DNA of 64,000 bases from Methylopila turkensis (lineage in GTDB: Bacteria > Pseudomonadota > Alphaproteobacteria > Rhizobiales > Methylopilaceae), in contig NZ_BSFL01000002.1 of NCBI RefSeq assembly GCF_027922325.1, forward strand, positions 682,001 through 746,000, in the 5' to 3' direction. Position numbers and translations under genes: made by a program. The notes beneath the pieces were generated by a model that worked only from the letters and a program-made list of their open reading frames with translations, did no database searches and was not told the origin of the DNA. Shown one piece after another: positions 8,887 through 17,772 of this stretch (the stretch's first letter is position 1; every line of letters starts with the position of its first letter).

Positions 8887-11082
8887 TCAGAAGCCGACCT
8901 TCAAGAAGGCCCGGACGGCGGCGCCCGGCAGCAGGATCTCGTCCTTCTTGAACGAAGCCGAGTTGCGGATGCGGTCGTCGAGCAGGTTGTCGCCGATCAC
9001 GCCGACGGTCAGCGTGTCGATCCGCGCCGTCGCGCGGTCGAACGCGCGAGTGTAGCTGAACTCGGCCTTGAGGTTGTCGTAGCCGGGCGTGCGGGTCTCG
9101 ATCTCGCCGGTCCTGTTCTGCGCGAAGGCGTGCAGCAGGCCGACGCGGGCGAAGAAGCCGTCCGTGCTGCGCCAGAACACGCCGCCGCCGAGCCGGTGCG
9201 GCGGAATGCGCGGGACGTTGGCGCCGTCGGTGAATTTCGCGCGGGTGAAGTCGTACTGCCCCTCGACGCCGAAGGTGTGCCGGCCGACCGTGACCGCGTC
9301 GAACTGCGCCGCGAGCTCCACGCCGTAGAACCTCGCGTTCTTCTGCGAATAGACGCTCTGCTCGAACTCGTCCTCCTCGCCGCAGCTTTCGAACTCGTGG
9401 CCGCAGCCGACGCCGGTCAGCCGCCGGTAGATGAAGCCGTCGAACCAGGTGTGGTAGGCGCTGGCGTCGATCCTGAGCGCCCCTTCGGACCGCCGCAGGC
9501 CGATCTCGAGCGACTTCGCCTTCTCGAGCTTCAGGTTCGGATCGCCGATCTCGAACAGGCCGGCGGCGTGGTGGGCGCCGCGCGAGAACAGCTCGAGCCC
9601 GCTCGGGGCGCGCTCGACATACTGGCCGGTCAGGCTCGCCACGAAGCCTTGCGGAAGGTCCTGCAGCAGCCCGACGCTGCCGCTGACCGGCGTGAACTTG
9701 CGCTCGCGGCCGCGGTCGACCGGATCGGTCCCGTCGGGGACGAGGCCGGGATAGGTCGTCGCGGTGCCGTCGACGCTCGCATGCTCGATGCGGCCGGCGG
9801 CCTGCAGTTTGAGGCCCTGGCCGAAATCGATCTGCTCGAACACGTAGGCCGCGATCGTCCGCGTGTCGGTCGGCGCGATCAGGCTCTCGCCCTCGCCGGA
9901 GGTCTTCAGCTTGCCGCGGCCGGCCTGCACGCCGAAGGCGCCGGTGAGGCCGCCGAAGGACAGCGCGACGGGCGCGTGCTGGAGCTCGAGACGGGCCTCG
10001 GCTTCGCGGTTCCTAAAGACGCCGTGGACCGTGTCCTGGCCGGCCTCCTCATGCTCATGGTCATGATCGTGCTCATGGTCATGATCGTGGTCGTCGTGCC
10101 CGTGCTCCTCGTGCTCCAGCCCGAGTTCGCGGTGCTTGTAGCGCGAGGCGTTTGCCCAAAAGCGGACCGCCTCGAACGGGCCTTCGGCGAAGCGATGCTC
10201 GCCCTGCGCCTGGATCTTGTCCTGGCTCGGATCGAGCCGCGAGTTCAGCTCCGCCGACTCGCCGCCGGGGATGTGGTAGCGGCTGTCGTAGCGGCTGTAG
10301 GCCAGCCCGACATAACCCTGCTCGTACGCCTTCGAGAAGCCGAACGCGCCGCCGGTCGAACGCGCCTGCGAGTTGGCCTGACGGCCGTCAGGCGTGTCGT
10401 AGCTTTCCGACCGGGTGGCGAAGCCGTCGGCGTGGAACAGGAAGCCGTCATGGCCGGCGTCGACCCGCGCGGCGGTCGAGCGGCCGCGATCGACCGAGGA
10501 CAGGCCGGCGATCGCCTCCGCGGAGTAGCCGCCCGGAGGCTCGAACTGCGGAATCCGGCTGTTGGTCGCGCTGACCACGCCGCCGATCGCGGACGAGCCG
10601 TAGCGCAGGGTCGCGGGGCCGCGGATGACCTCGATCCGGTCGGCGACGAGCGGATTGAGCGGCACGGCGTGATCCTCGCCGAGCGCCGAGACGTCGTGGA
10701 CGCCGAGCCCGTTTTCGATGATCCGGACGCGCGGCCCTTCGAGGCCGCGGATGATCGGCCGGTCGGCCCCGGGCGCGAAGGTGGAGCCGGACAGGCCAGG
10801 CCTGTCGCGTAGCGCCTCGCCGAGCGTCGTCGGCTGGCGGCGGACGATCTCGTCGCGCGGAATGACGGTGACCGGCGCGAACACGTCCGTCGCCACCGGC
10901 AGCACGCCCACAGGCCAGGTCCGGCCGTCTGCCGGCGCGGCGCGGTCGTCGCGCAGGATCGGGCTCGCCGCCGTCACGTTGAGTTCCGGCAGTTCTATCG
11001 TCTGCGCCGCGGCCCCGCCGGCTGAAACCCCCGCCGCCGCCGCGAGCCCGATCGCGGCATGCCGCCCCCTTAGCCAGTTCAT
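8887..11082 (-). CDS. TonB-dependent outer-membrane receptor, ZnuD-like, His-rich loop
   Basis: 731 residues. Signal peptide at 1-26 (ending GGAAAQ), then a TonB-box-like ELNVTAASP, a plug domain (TVIPRDEIVRRQPTTLGEALRDRPG, IIRGLEGPRVRIIENGLG, VIRGPATLRYGSSAIGGVV) and a 22-strand-type barrel ending in a C-terminal Phe. One predicted external loop (bases about 10020-10115) is almost pure His/Asp/Glu, and a second, GCGHEFESCGEEDEFE, carries two Cys. Both features are typical of the zinc receptor ZnuD. A Zur-like operator overlaps the promoter region. Energised by TonB/ExbBD, probably the set at 24.4-27.3 kb. Zinc is the best guess; other transition metals are possible. Confidence 0.85.
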   Translation of the reverse strand: MNWLRGRHAAIGLAAAAGVSAGGAAAQTIELPELNVTAASPILRDDRAAPADGRTWPVGVLPVATDVFAPVTVIPRDEIVRRQPTTLGEALRDRPGLSGSTFAPGADRPIIRGLEGPRVRIIENGLGVHDVSALGEDHAVPLNPLVADRIEVIRGPATLRYGSSAIGGVVSATNSRIPQFEPPGGYSAEAIAGLSSVDRGRSTAARVDAGHDGFLFHADGFATRSESYDTPDGRQANSQARSTGGAFGFSKAYEQGYVGLAYSRYDSRYHIPGGESAELNSRLDPSQDKIQAQGEHRFAEGPFEAVRFWANASRYKHRELGLEHEEHGHDDHDHDHEHDHDHEHEEAGQDTVHGVFRNREAEARLELQHAPVALSFGGLTGAFGVQAGRGKLKTSGEGESLIAPTDTRTIAAYVFEQIDFGQGLKLQAAGRIEHASVDGTATTYPGLVPDGTDPVDRGRERKFTPVSGSVGLLQDLPQGFVASLTGQYVERAPSGLELFSRGAHHAAGLFEIGDPNLKLEKAKSLEIGLRRSEGALRIDASAYHTWFDGFIYRRLTGVGCGHEFESCGEEDEFEQSVYSQKNARFYGVELAAQFDAVTVGRHTFGVEGQYDFTRAKFTDGANVPRIPPHRLGGGVFWRSTDGFFARVGLLHAFAQNRTGEIETRTPGYDNLKAEFSYTRAFDRATARIDTLTVGVIGDNLLDDRIRNSASFKKDEILLPGAAVRAFLKVGF

Positions 11083-11098
11083 TTCGGTGCGCTCCTTA

Positions 11099-11119
11099 AA
11101 TTACGTTATAACATTACAT
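11099..11119 (-). promoter_or_regulatory. Zur-like operator upstream of the His-rich TonB receptor
   Basis: An AT-rich block in GC-rich DNA contains the palindromic core GTTATAAC at 11105-11112 flanked by the half-site ATTACA. Read toward the receptor it is TGTAATGTTATAACGTAA, close to proteobacterial Zur boxes built on TGTTATAACA. It lies 17-35 nt upstream of the ATG, overlapping the likely -10, and AAGGAG follows for translation. Binding would repress the receptor when zinc is plentiful (inference from motif and gene). Confidence 0.6.
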
Positions 11120-11151
11120 ATTGTGTCGCCGCAGGTCACCCGGATCCGAAG

Positions 11152-11178
11152 CGCCGCGGACAGGTCAAGTCCGCGGCG
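11152..11178. other. Perfect 10-bp hairpin in the divergent region
   Basis: CGCCGCGGAC pairs perfectly with GTCCGCGGCG around a 7-nt loop. It lies between the receptor promoter and the sorbosone-dehydrogenase-type gene. A second perfect 8-bp stem (11268-11288) lies 24 nt before the latter gene's ATG, in its leader. Either could insulate transcription or modulate initiation; role unknown. Confidence 0.4.
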
Positions 11179-11312
11179 TGTCATCGCCGCCACAGCGCCG
11201 TTCGCGGGCCGGGATCGCGCGGCTTCAGGAACCGGGGCAGGCGTGCGACGTTCGATGAACAACGGAGCGCGTCCGGCAGGCGGACGCGTGAAACAGGGCG
11301 TTTTTGTCCGTT

Positions 11313-12665
11313 ATGACCTTGTCCAGAAAGCTGCTGCTGCTCTCCGCCGTCAGCCTTCCTCTCGCCGCGTGCGGCGAGCAGGCGACGGTGCCGATCGAGA
11401 AGACCTACGGCCCGAACCCGGTTCTCGTGGAGCCGAAGACGAGCTGGGTCCCAACCGTCAACGTCGCCGACGCCAAGGGATGGGCGGCGGGAGAGACGCC
11501 CAAGGCCGCCCCCGGCTTCGCGGTCGCGGCCTTCGCGGAGGGGCTCGACCACCCGCGATGGCTCTACCTGCTTCCGAACGGCGACGTGCTGGCGGCGGAG
11601 TCCAATGCGCCGCCCAAGGACGAGAGCGCCGGCCAGAAGAGCATCTTCGCCCGCGCCAAGGACTGGGTCGCGGGCCTCGTCAAGGATCAGGCGGGCGCGG
11701 GCGTCGAAAGCCCGAACAAGATCGTGCTGCTGCGCGACGCCGACGGCGACGGCAAGGCCGAGACCAAGACCGACTTCATGACCGGGCTGATGTCGCCTTT
11801 CGGCATGACGCTCGTCGGGGACCGGCTCTACGTCGCCAACGCCGACGCCGTGGTCGCGGTCCCCTACAAGGAGGGCGACACCAAGATCTCGGCGACGCCC
11901 GAGAAGGTGGTCGATCTTCCCGGCGGTCCGCTCAACCACCACTGGACCAAGAACGTCATCGCCTCGAAGGACGGCTCGAAGCTCTACGTCACGGTCGGCT
12001 CGAACTCCAACGTCGGCGAGAACGGCATGGAGCACGAGGTCAACCGCGCCGCGATCCTCGAGGTCGATCCGGCCGCGAAGACCTCGCGCCTGTTCGCAAG
12101 CGGGCTCCGCAACCCCAACGGGCTGGCGTGGCAGCCGGAAGGCAGCGCGCTCTGGACGGTGGTCAACGAGCGCGACGAGATCGGGTCCGATCTGGTGCCG
12201 GACTACATGACCTCGGTGCAGGACGGCGGCTTCTACGGCTGGCCCTATTCCTGGTTCGGCCAGCATGTGGACGAGCGGGTGAAGCCGCCGCGGCCGGACC
12301 TCGTCGCCAAGGCGATCAAGCCGGACTACGCGCTCGGGCCGCACACCGCCTCGCTCGGGCTGATGTTCTACGAAGGCGACCTGTTGCCGGCGAAATACAA
12401 GAACGGCGCCTTCATCGGCCAGCACGGCTCGTGGAACCGCAAGCCGCCCTCGGGCTACCAGGTGCTGTTTGTGCCGTTCTCGGGCGGCAAGCCGTCCGGC
12501 GCGCCGGAGCAGGTTTTGACCGAGTTCATGAAGGACGGCGTCGCCTACGGCCGCCCGGTCGGCGTGATCGCGGACCGAGCCGGCGCGCTGCTGGTCGCCG
12601 ACGACGTCGGCAATACGGTCTGGCGCGTCACGCCGGGCGCGCAGACGGCCGCCGCACGGCCTTGA
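11313..12665 (+). CDS. Sorbosone dehydrogenase-family beta-propeller lipoprotein
   Basis: 450 residues. A lipoprotein signal ([20 protein letters not shown], lipobox LAAC) supports the ATG at 11313 rather than an upstream TTG. The mature part is a six-bladed propeller of the PQQ glucose/sorbosone dehydrogenase fold: [67 protein letters not shown] and [17 protein letters not shown]. These match the family of periplasmic PQQ-linked sugar dehydrogenases. PQQ is abundant in methylotrophs as the methanol dehydrogenase cofactor, so use of PQQ is plausible; the sugar or aldehyde substrate is unknown. No cytochrome motif is present. Confidence 0.82.
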   Translation: MTLSRKLLLLSAVSLPLAACGEQATVPIEKTYGPNPVLVEPKTSWVPTVNVADAKGWAAGETPKAAPGFAVAAFAEGLDHPRWLYLLPNGDVLAAESNAPPKDESAGQKSIFARAKDWVAGLVKDQAGAGVESPNKIVLLRDADGDGKAETKTDFMTGLMSPFGMTLVGDRLYVANADAVVAVPYKEGDTKISATPEKVVDLPGGPLNHHWTKNVIASKDGSKLYVTVGSNSNVGENGMEHEVNRAAILEVDPAAKTSRLFASGLRNPNGLAWQPEGSALWTVVNERDEIGSDLVPDYMTSVQDGGFYGWPYSWFGQHVDERVKPPRPDLVAKAIKPDYALGPHTASLGLMFYEGDLLPAKYKNGAFIGQHGSWNRKPPSGYQVLFVPFSGGKPSGAPEQVLTEFMKDGVAYGRPVGVIADRAGALLVADDVGNTVWRVTPGAQTAAARP

Positions 12666-12684
12666 AGTGTCAAGGCGCGGGCGC

Positions 12685-13404
12685 TCATGCCGCCCGCGCC
12701 GCCCGCGTCTCGGCGAGCGCCTGCCGACAGATCTGCCAGGCGCTCGTCAGGAACAGCGCCGCCATGCCGGCGGCGACGATCAGGTCCGGCCAGCCCGAGC
12801 CGGTCGCGAACACCAGGCCCGCCGCGCCCATGACCGCGACGTTGCCGATGGCGTCGTTCCGCGAGCACAGCCAGACCGAGCGGACGTTGGCGTCGCCGTC
12901 CTTGTAGCGGGCGAGCAGCCAGACGCTGGCGAGGTTGGCGGCGAGCGCCATCAGGCCGATCGCGCCCATGATCTCGGCCGCCGGCACGCCGACGACGAGC
13001 ACCTTCCACGCGGTCGCGCCGAACACCCACAGCCCCATCGCGACGAGGCTGAAGCCCTTGGCGAGCGCCGCATAGGCGCGCGTGCGCACCGAGGCCCCGA
13101 TCACGGCGAGGCTGATGCCGTAGGTCACGCTGTCGGCGAGAAAGTCGAGCGCGTCGGCCTGCAGCGCCTGCGATCCGGCGAGCGCGCCGGCGAGCATCTC
13201 GACCACGAACATGGCGCCGTTGAGCGCGATCACCGTCCAGAGCACGCGCTTGTAGGCGGGGTCCATGCCGTCGAAGACGGCGTTGTGACTATGCCCGCAA
13301 CCGAACAGGCCGTGGTCGCGCTTAGCCTCGCCTCCGCAGCAGGCACCCCCATGACCATGGCCGTGCGCGTCGGCCGCGTGCTCGTGAGCGTGGGTGTGGG
13401 CCAC
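12685..13404 (-). CDS. CDF-family metal efflux transporter with His-rich N-terminus
   Basis: 239 residues. A GTG start at 13404 is chosen because a very strong AAAAGGAGGAG lies just upstream; longer readings would run into the divergent regulator. Residues 1-40 are His-rich (AHTHAHEHAADAHGHGHGG, ACCGG). Then come about six membrane segments with the CDF metal site signature ALQADALDFLADSVTYG in TM2 and CSRNDAIGNV in TM5. These proteins exchange cytoplasmic Zn2+, Cd2+ or Co2+ for protons. Expression is expected to be controlled by the divergent MerR regulator through the promoter at 13434-13464. Confidence 0.9.
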   Translation of the reverse strand: MAHTHAHEHAADAHGHGHGGACCGGEAKRDHGLFGCGHSHNAVFDGMDPAYKRVLWTVIALNGAMFVVEMLAGALAGSQALQADALDFLADSVTYGISLAVIGASVRTRAYAALAKGFSLVAMGLWVFGATAWKVLVVGVPAAEIMGAIGLMALAANLASVWLLARYKDGDANVRSVWLCSRNDAIGNVAVMGAAGLVFATGSGWPDLIVAAGMAALFLTSAWQICRQALAETRAARAA

Positions 13405-13433
13405 TCGCTCCTCCTTTTGAATCGCCGGAGCCG

Positions 13434-13464
13434 ACCCTAAATGCTCTAGCGACTGGAGGATCAA
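13434..13464 (-). promoter_or_regulatory. MerR-type promoter/operator with 19-bp spacer for the CDF gene
   Basis: Read on the minus strand, a -35 TTGATC (13464-13459) and -10 TAGGGT (13439-13434) are separated by exactly 19 bp, the over-long spacer that MerR regulators untwist. The spacer holds an imperfect dyad, CTCCAG-TCG-CTAGAG. This matches CueR/ZntR/CadR-type promoters. The site also overlaps the regulator's own ribosome-binding region on the plus strand, so it may give autoregulation. Confidence 0.82.
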
Positions 13465-13468
13465 GCCC

Positions 13469-13909
13469 ATGGCGAAGGCGGACGAGCATGTGACGATCGG
13501 GGCGCTCGCGAAGGCGACGGGCGTCAAGGTCCCGACGATCCGGTTCTACGAGGAGATCGGGCTCATTCCGGCGCCGCCGCGCACGAGCTCCAACCGCAGG
13601 CTCTACGGCCCGGCGGCGCGCTCGCGCCTCGGCTTCGTGCGCCACGCCCGCGATCTCGGCTTCGACCTGCCGGCGATCCGCGCCCTGCTCGCGCTGCAGG
13701 ACCGCCCGGACGCGCCCTGCGCGGAAGCCGACGCGATCGCGCGGGAGCGGCTCGGCGAGGTCGAGCGCAAGATCGCGGCGCTGACGGCGCTGAAGGGCGA
13801 GCTCGAGGCCATGGTGCGCTCCTGCGCCCATGGCCGCGTCGCCGATTGCCGCGTGATCGAGACGCTCGGCGACCATCACCTCTGCCGCGGCGAGCACCCG
13901 CGTGCGTGA
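13469..13909 (+). CDS. MerR-family metal-responsive regulator (ZntR/CadR-like)
   Basis: 146 residues. N-terminal winged helix (VTIGALAKATGVKVPTIRFYEEIGLIPAPPRTSSNRRLY), long dimerisation helix (EADAIARERLGEVERKIAALTALKGELEAM) and a C-terminal Cys/His tail (VRSCAHGRVADCRVIETLGDHHLCRGEH). The Cys set C...C...C with the tail His residues resembles metal-binding loops of ZntR and CadR. It should bind the 19-bp-spacer promoter next door and activate the CDF efflux gene when metal is bound. GGAGG at 13455-13459 gives a well-spaced ribosome site, embedded in the operator. Confidence 0.88.
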   Translation: MAKADEHVTIGALAKATGVKVPTIRFYEEIGLIPAPPRTSSNRRLYGPAARSRLGFVRHARDLGFDLPAIRALLALQDRPDAPCAEADAIARERLGEVERKIAALTALKGELEAMVRSCAHGRVADCRVIETLGDHHLCRGEHPRA

Positions 13910-13941
13910 TCCACCCGCGGGGCGCGCGCGCGGGCAGTCGG

Positions 13942-14805
13942 TCAGACCACCGTCCGGCGGTAGAGCCGCCACGTCGCGTGGCCGAGCACGGGCATCACGA
14001 CGATGAGCCCGAGCAGCGCCGGCAGGCTGCCGAGCACGAGGCCGAACGCGACGATCAGGCCCCAGGCCAGCATCGGGCCGGGGCTCGCCTGGAACGCGCG
14101 CAGCGAGGTCGCGACCGCCGTCCGCACCCTCACCTTGCGGTCGAGCAGCAGCGGGAACGACACCACGCTCGCGGCCAGCACGCCGAGCGCGAACGCGAAG
14201 CCCGCGGAGCAGCCGAGCACGATCAGCCGCGCGCCCTCATAGGTGTGCAGCACCTCATGGATGAACTGCGGGAGCGAGGTCGGCAGGTCGGGCCCGAGCG
14301 TGATGGCGTAGATGACCCACGCGACCGCGAGCCAGAGCGCGAACACGGCCACGAGCAGCGCGCCGAGCGCCAGGATCGCGCCCGTCGACGGCGAGGCGAA
14401 CACGCGGGTCGCGTCGGCGAAGGACGGCTCCTCGCCGGCCTCGCGGCGCCGGCTCATCTCGTAGAGCCCGATCGCAAGGAACGGTCCCAAAAGAGCGAAG
14501 CCCGCGGTGATGGGAAACAGCAGCGGCAGCAGCTCCATCCGGGTCGCGGCGTTGTAGAGCACGAGGCCTGACAGGGGATAGATCAGCCCGATGAACAGAA
14601 CGTCGCTGCGGCAGGCGGCGAAATCGTCGAAGCCTTCCCTCAGCGCCGCGCCGAGGTCGCGGAAGCCGATCCGGCGCACCTGCGGCTCGACGGCGTCGTA
14701 GTCGGCCTCCGGCCGCGTCAGGACGCGGCGGGCGGCGGCGATCGCTTGGCCCGAACGGCCGAGACCGTCGGCGGTCCATTGGGCGGGATTGCGAATGTCA
14801 GACAT
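13942..14805 (-). CDS. DUF2189 integral membrane protein
   Basis: 287 residues with about six hydrophobic segments (for example LIYPLSGLVLY, LLFPITAGFALLGPFLAIGLYEMSRR, ILALGALLVAVFALWLAVAWVIYA, SFPLLLD, GLIVAFGLVLGSLPALLGLIVVMPVLGHATWRLYRR). The pattern, especially GPFLAIGLYEMSRRREAG and VLGHATWRLYR, matches the DUF2189 (COG5473) family, whose function is unknown. Convergent with the MerR gene 32 bp away. Divergent from the SDR gene across 219 bp that shows no clear regulatory site. Confidence 0.85.
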   Translation of the reverse strand: MSDIRNPAQWTADGLGRSGQAIAAARRVLTRPEADYDAVEPQVRRIGFRDLGAALREGFDDFAACRSDVLFIGLIYPLSGLVLYNAATRMELLPLLFPITAGFALLGPFLAIGLYEMSRRREAGEEPSFADATRVFASPSTGAILALGALLVAVFALWLAVAWVIYAITLGPDLPTSLPQFIHEVLHTYEGARLIVLGCSAGFAFALGVLAASVVSFPLLLDRKVRVRTAVATSLRAFQASPGPMLAWGLIVAFGLVLGSLPALLGLIVVMPVLGHATWRLYRRTVV

Positions 14806-15024
14806 GACCGATCCTCCCGAACGGTTGCGTTCGAGGCGTCACGGGGCGCGTGGCCGCGACGATCGGAAAATCGCGACTGCGGCGCGACGCTTCTTCCTGA
14901 CCAAGAGCCTACGCCGATCCGCGGCGAAGGCCAGCGCCTTCCACACGAGCCGGCCGGCGTGGCGCGCCGCGTGGCGCTGCGCTATGTCGGGCTCTCGCCC
15001 AAAGACGAATGGAAGCGATCGCCC

Positions 15025-15798
15025 ATGTCCTACGCCATGCTCGACCCGAAGACCCTGACCGTTCTCGTCACCGGCGCCACCTCCGGCTTCGGCGCCGCGG
15101 TGGCGCGCCGCTATGTGGCGGAGGGCGCGAAGGTGATCGCGACCGGCCGCCGCCGGGAGCGTCTGGACGAGCTCAAGGCGGAGCTCGGCGACCGCCTTCA
15201 TGTCGAGACGCTCGACGTGCGCGACCTCGCCGCGATCGAGGCCATGCTCGCAGGGCTGCCGGAGCCGTTCGCGGCCGTCAACGTGCTGATCGCCAACGCC
15301 GGCCTCGCGCTCGGCCTCGGCCCGGCGCAGGAGGTCGACATCGCCGACTGGCACACGATGATCGACACCAATGTCACGGGCCTGGTGAACACGGTGCGCG
15401 CGGCGCTGCCGGGCCTGATCGAACGCGGCGGCGGTCATGTGATCACGGTCGGCTCGGTCGCGGGCGACTACCCCTATCCCGGCGGCAACGTCTACGCCGG
15501 CACCAAGGCCTTCGTGAAGCAGTTCGCCCTGTCGCTGCGCTCCGACGTGCAGGGCAAGAACGTGCGCGTCACCAACATCGAGCCCGGCATGGTCGAGACC
15601 GAGTTCTCGCTCGTGCGCTTCAAGGGCGACGACGGCCGGGCCGCGAGCGTCTATGACGGCATCGAGGGCATGACGGCGGACGACGTCGCGGAGACGATCT
15701 TCTGGTCGACGACGCTGCCGCGCCACGTGAACATCAACCGCTTGCAGATGATGCCGGTGCAGCAGGCGTTCTCCGCCTTCGACATCAAACGCGTGTAA
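15025..15798 (+). CDS. Short-chain dehydrogenase, YdfG-like (3-hydroxy acid dehydrogenase)
   Basis: 257 residues, standard SDR length. Rossmann motif VTGATSGFGAAVARRY, NAG motif VLIANAGLALG, catalytic Ser in VITVGSVAGDYPYPGGNVYAGTKAF with Tyr/Lys as YAGTK, and the YdfG-typical VRVTNIEPGMVETEFSLVRFKGD. YdfG oxidises L-allo-threonine, serine and 3-hydroxy acids with NADP and also reduces malonic semialdehyde. The exact substrate here is inference. The ATG at 15025 gives the family start (SYAMLDPKTLTVLVTG); GGAAG lies 9 nt upstream. Confidence 0.88.
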   Translation: MSYAMLDPKTLTVLVTGATSGFGAAVARRYVAEGAKVIATGRRRERLDELKAELGDRLHVETLDVRDLAAIEAMLAGLPEPFAAVNVLIANAGLALGLGPAQEVDIADWHTMIDTNVTGLVNTVRAALPGLIERGGGHVITVGSVAGDYPYPGGNVYAGTKAFVKQFALSLRSDVQGKNVRVTNIEPGMVETEFSLVRFKGDDGRAASVYDGIEGMTADDVAETIFWSTTLPRHVNINRLQMMPVQQAFSAFDIKRV

Positions 15799-15944
15799 CC
15801 GCGTGCTCATGCGATCGTGACGGGGACGACCGCGTTTTAGACGTCCCGTGAAACGAAATCCTAGCCGTTACGCGCGCGAAATGACGGGATTGGATGGGCC
15901 CTCGTGATACAGAGGGCCGAATAAGCAGGGCCGGGACAGCCCGA

Positions 15945-17765
15945 ATGCAGCACCGCCTTCCCCGGATCGTCGTCTTCGCGCTGGTCTACGGCGTCGTGGC
16001 GTACCTCACGATGCGCTTCGGCCGCGCGGCCGGCGTCTCCGCCGTCATCTGGCCGGCGGGGGCGCTCGCCATCGGCATGATGGTCGCCTTCGCCCAACGC
16101 TCGGCGGTCGAGATGGCGAGCGCGGTCGCGATCGTCGCGATCGTCAATTGCGTCGGCCATCTTGTGGTCGGCGACCCGGTCTGGGTGTCCCTGACGCTCG
16201 GCGCCGCCAATGGCGTCGCCCTCGCCGCCGCGCTGTGGATGTTCGAGCTCGCCGGCGTGTCGCGCGACCAGCCGACGCGGATACGCTCCGTCATCGCTCT
16301 GTTCGTCATCGCCGCCTTCAGCACCTTGCCGGGCGCGGCGATCGGCGGCGTCACGATTTCCTTGTGGCGCGGCGAGCCCCCAACGCCGTTCGTGCTGTCG
16401 TGGTGGCTCACCCACTTCGTCAGCCTCCTGATCCTGGTGCCTCCGTTCCTGTTCTGGCGCGACCGGGAGGGCCGCGCCGCCGCGCGCGAGGCGGCCTCCG
16501 CGACGCCCGAGGGGCGGCGCCAGCGCCAGCGCCGCGGCCTCGAGATCGTGCTCGCCGCCGCGGCGCTGACCGTCGCCGGACTGATGGTGCCGCTCACCGG
16601 CGAGACCGTGCTGCTGGAGCTCAGCGCGACGATGCTGCTCTGGTTCGGGCTGCGCTTCGGCATGCTCGTGACGGCGGTCTCGATCGCGATCTATTCGGTC
16701 TGCGTCGTCGCCGCCGCGCTCATGGGCGTGTGGCCGGGCGCGGAGAGGGGCGTCGCCGAAATCCTGCTGCCGCTGCAGGCGACGCTGGCGCTCACCACGC
16801 TGCCGTCGCTGGTCGTGGCCGCGATCATGTCCCAGCGCGAGCGGGCGCGCCGGCAGCTCGCGACAGACGCTCGCCGCCTCGGTTACGCGCTCGAAGGCGC
16901 GAACGACGGTCTGTGGGACTGGGACCTGCGGACGGGGAAAACCTTCTTCAGCGCCCGCTATCACCGCATGCTCGGCTTCGAGCCGGACGGCTGTCCGCCC
17001 GGCCGCCTGTCCTGGGCCCAACTGATGCACCCCGACGACCTGCCCCATGCGACCCGGGCGTTCGAGGACCATGCCGCCGGACGGACCCCATTCTACGAAA
17101 GCGAGATGCGGTTCAAGCGCCGCGATGGCCGCTGGATCTGGGTGCTGGACCGCGGCAAGGTCGTGGAGCGCGACGCCGAGGGCGCCGCGCTGCGCGCGGT
17201 CGGCACGCTGACCGACATTTCCGAGCGTAAGGAGCTGGAGCGCGCGCTGGAGCATCTCGCGACGCACGACACGCTGACCGGGCTCGCCAACCGCGGCGCC
17301 TTCGAGCGCGGCATGGCCCGCGCCGCGGCGCGGCTCGACCGCCAAGGCGGGCGCGTGGGCGTGCTCCTGATCGACCTGGACCACTTCAAGTCGGTGAACG
17401 ACACCCACGGCCACCCCGCCGGCGACGCGCTGCTGCTCGCGACCGGCGTGCGGCTGCGCGGCGCCGCGCGGACCGACGACCTGGTGGCGCGCCTCGGCGG
17501 CGACGAGTTCGCGGTGGTCGCGACCGGCCAGTCGGCGGCGGAGTTCGACGCGCTCGCCGCGCGCCTGTGCGAGACGCTGGCGGCGCCCGTCATCGGCGAC
17601 GGCTTCACCGTCACGCCGAGCGTGTCGATCGGGGTGGCGGTCGCGACAGCGAGCTCGCAGGTCGGCGACAAGCTGGTGCAGCGCGCCGACCGCGCGCTCT
17701 ACGCCGCGAAGAGCGCCGGGCGCGGCACGTGGCGGTTCTTCGGCGGCGCCAGCAACGTCGCCTGA
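15945..17765 (+). CDS. MASE1-PAS-GGDEF diguanylate cyclase
   Basis: 606 residues. Residues 1 to about 300 are a MASE1 membrane sensor (FALVYGVVAYLTMRFG, VIWPAGALAIG and several later segments). A PAS/PAC region follows (LEGANDGLWDWDLRTGKTFFSARY, YESEMRFKRRDGRWIWVLDRG, VGTLTDISERKELERALEHL). The C-terminus is a GGDEF domain with an intact LGGDEF active site and, five residues upstream, an RTDD inhibitory I-site, so an active, feedback-inhibited cyclic-di-GMP synthase is expected. Input signal unknown. No EAL domain. Confidence 0.92.
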   Translation: MQHRLPRIVVFALVYGVVAYLTMRFGRAAGVSAVIWPAGALAIGMMVAFAQRSAVEMASAVAIVAIVNCVGHLVVGDPVWVSLTLGAANGVALAAALWMFELAGVSRDQPTRIRSVIALFVIAAFSTLPGAAIGGVTISLWRGEPPTPFVLSWWLTHFVSLLILVPPFLFWRDREGRAAAREAASATPEGRRQRQRRGLEIVLAAAALTVAGLMVPLTGETVLLELSATMLLWFGLRFGMLVTAVSIAIYSVCVVAAALMGVWPGAERGVAEILLPLQATLALTTLPSLVVAAIMSQRERARRQLATDARRLGYALEGANDGLWDWDLRTGKTFFSARYHRMLGFEPDGCPPGRLSWAQLMHPDDLPHATRAFEDHAAGRTPFYESEMRFKRRDGRWIWVLDRGKVVERDAEGAALRAVGTLTDISERKELERALEHLATHDTLTGLANRGAFERGMARAAARLDRQGGRVGVLLIDLDHFKSVNDTHGHPAGDALLLATGVRLRGAARTDDLVARLGGDEFAVVATGQSAAEFDALAARLCETLAAPVIGDGFTVTPSVSIGVAVATASSQVGDKLVQRADRALYAAKSAGRGTWRFFGGASNVA

Positions 17766-17772
17766 CGGCGCG

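Noticed and set aside
10020..10115. Short tandem CATGGTCATGATCG-like repeats, and similar ones near 46740-46890
   Set aside because: Not a CRISPR or satellite array: they are His/Asp codon runs in the TonB receptor and the CobW GTPase.
7837..10812. Very long open frame (991 codons) on the plus strand opposite the glycosyltransferase and TonB receptor
   Set aside because: Arg/Ala/Gly-rich composition with no family motif; it mirrors two clear genes on the other strand and arises from high GC at third positions.
11083..11312. Cobalamin riboswitch for the TonB receptor
   Set aside because: No B12-box-like sequence or adequate leader; the receptor start is only 17-37 nt from the AT-rich Zur-like dyad, and its His-rich loop favours a metal.
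12545..13030. Minus-strand frame overlapping the CDF gene and the end of the lipoprotein gene
   Set aside because: Frame-shifted shadow of the CDF gene with no independent start signal.
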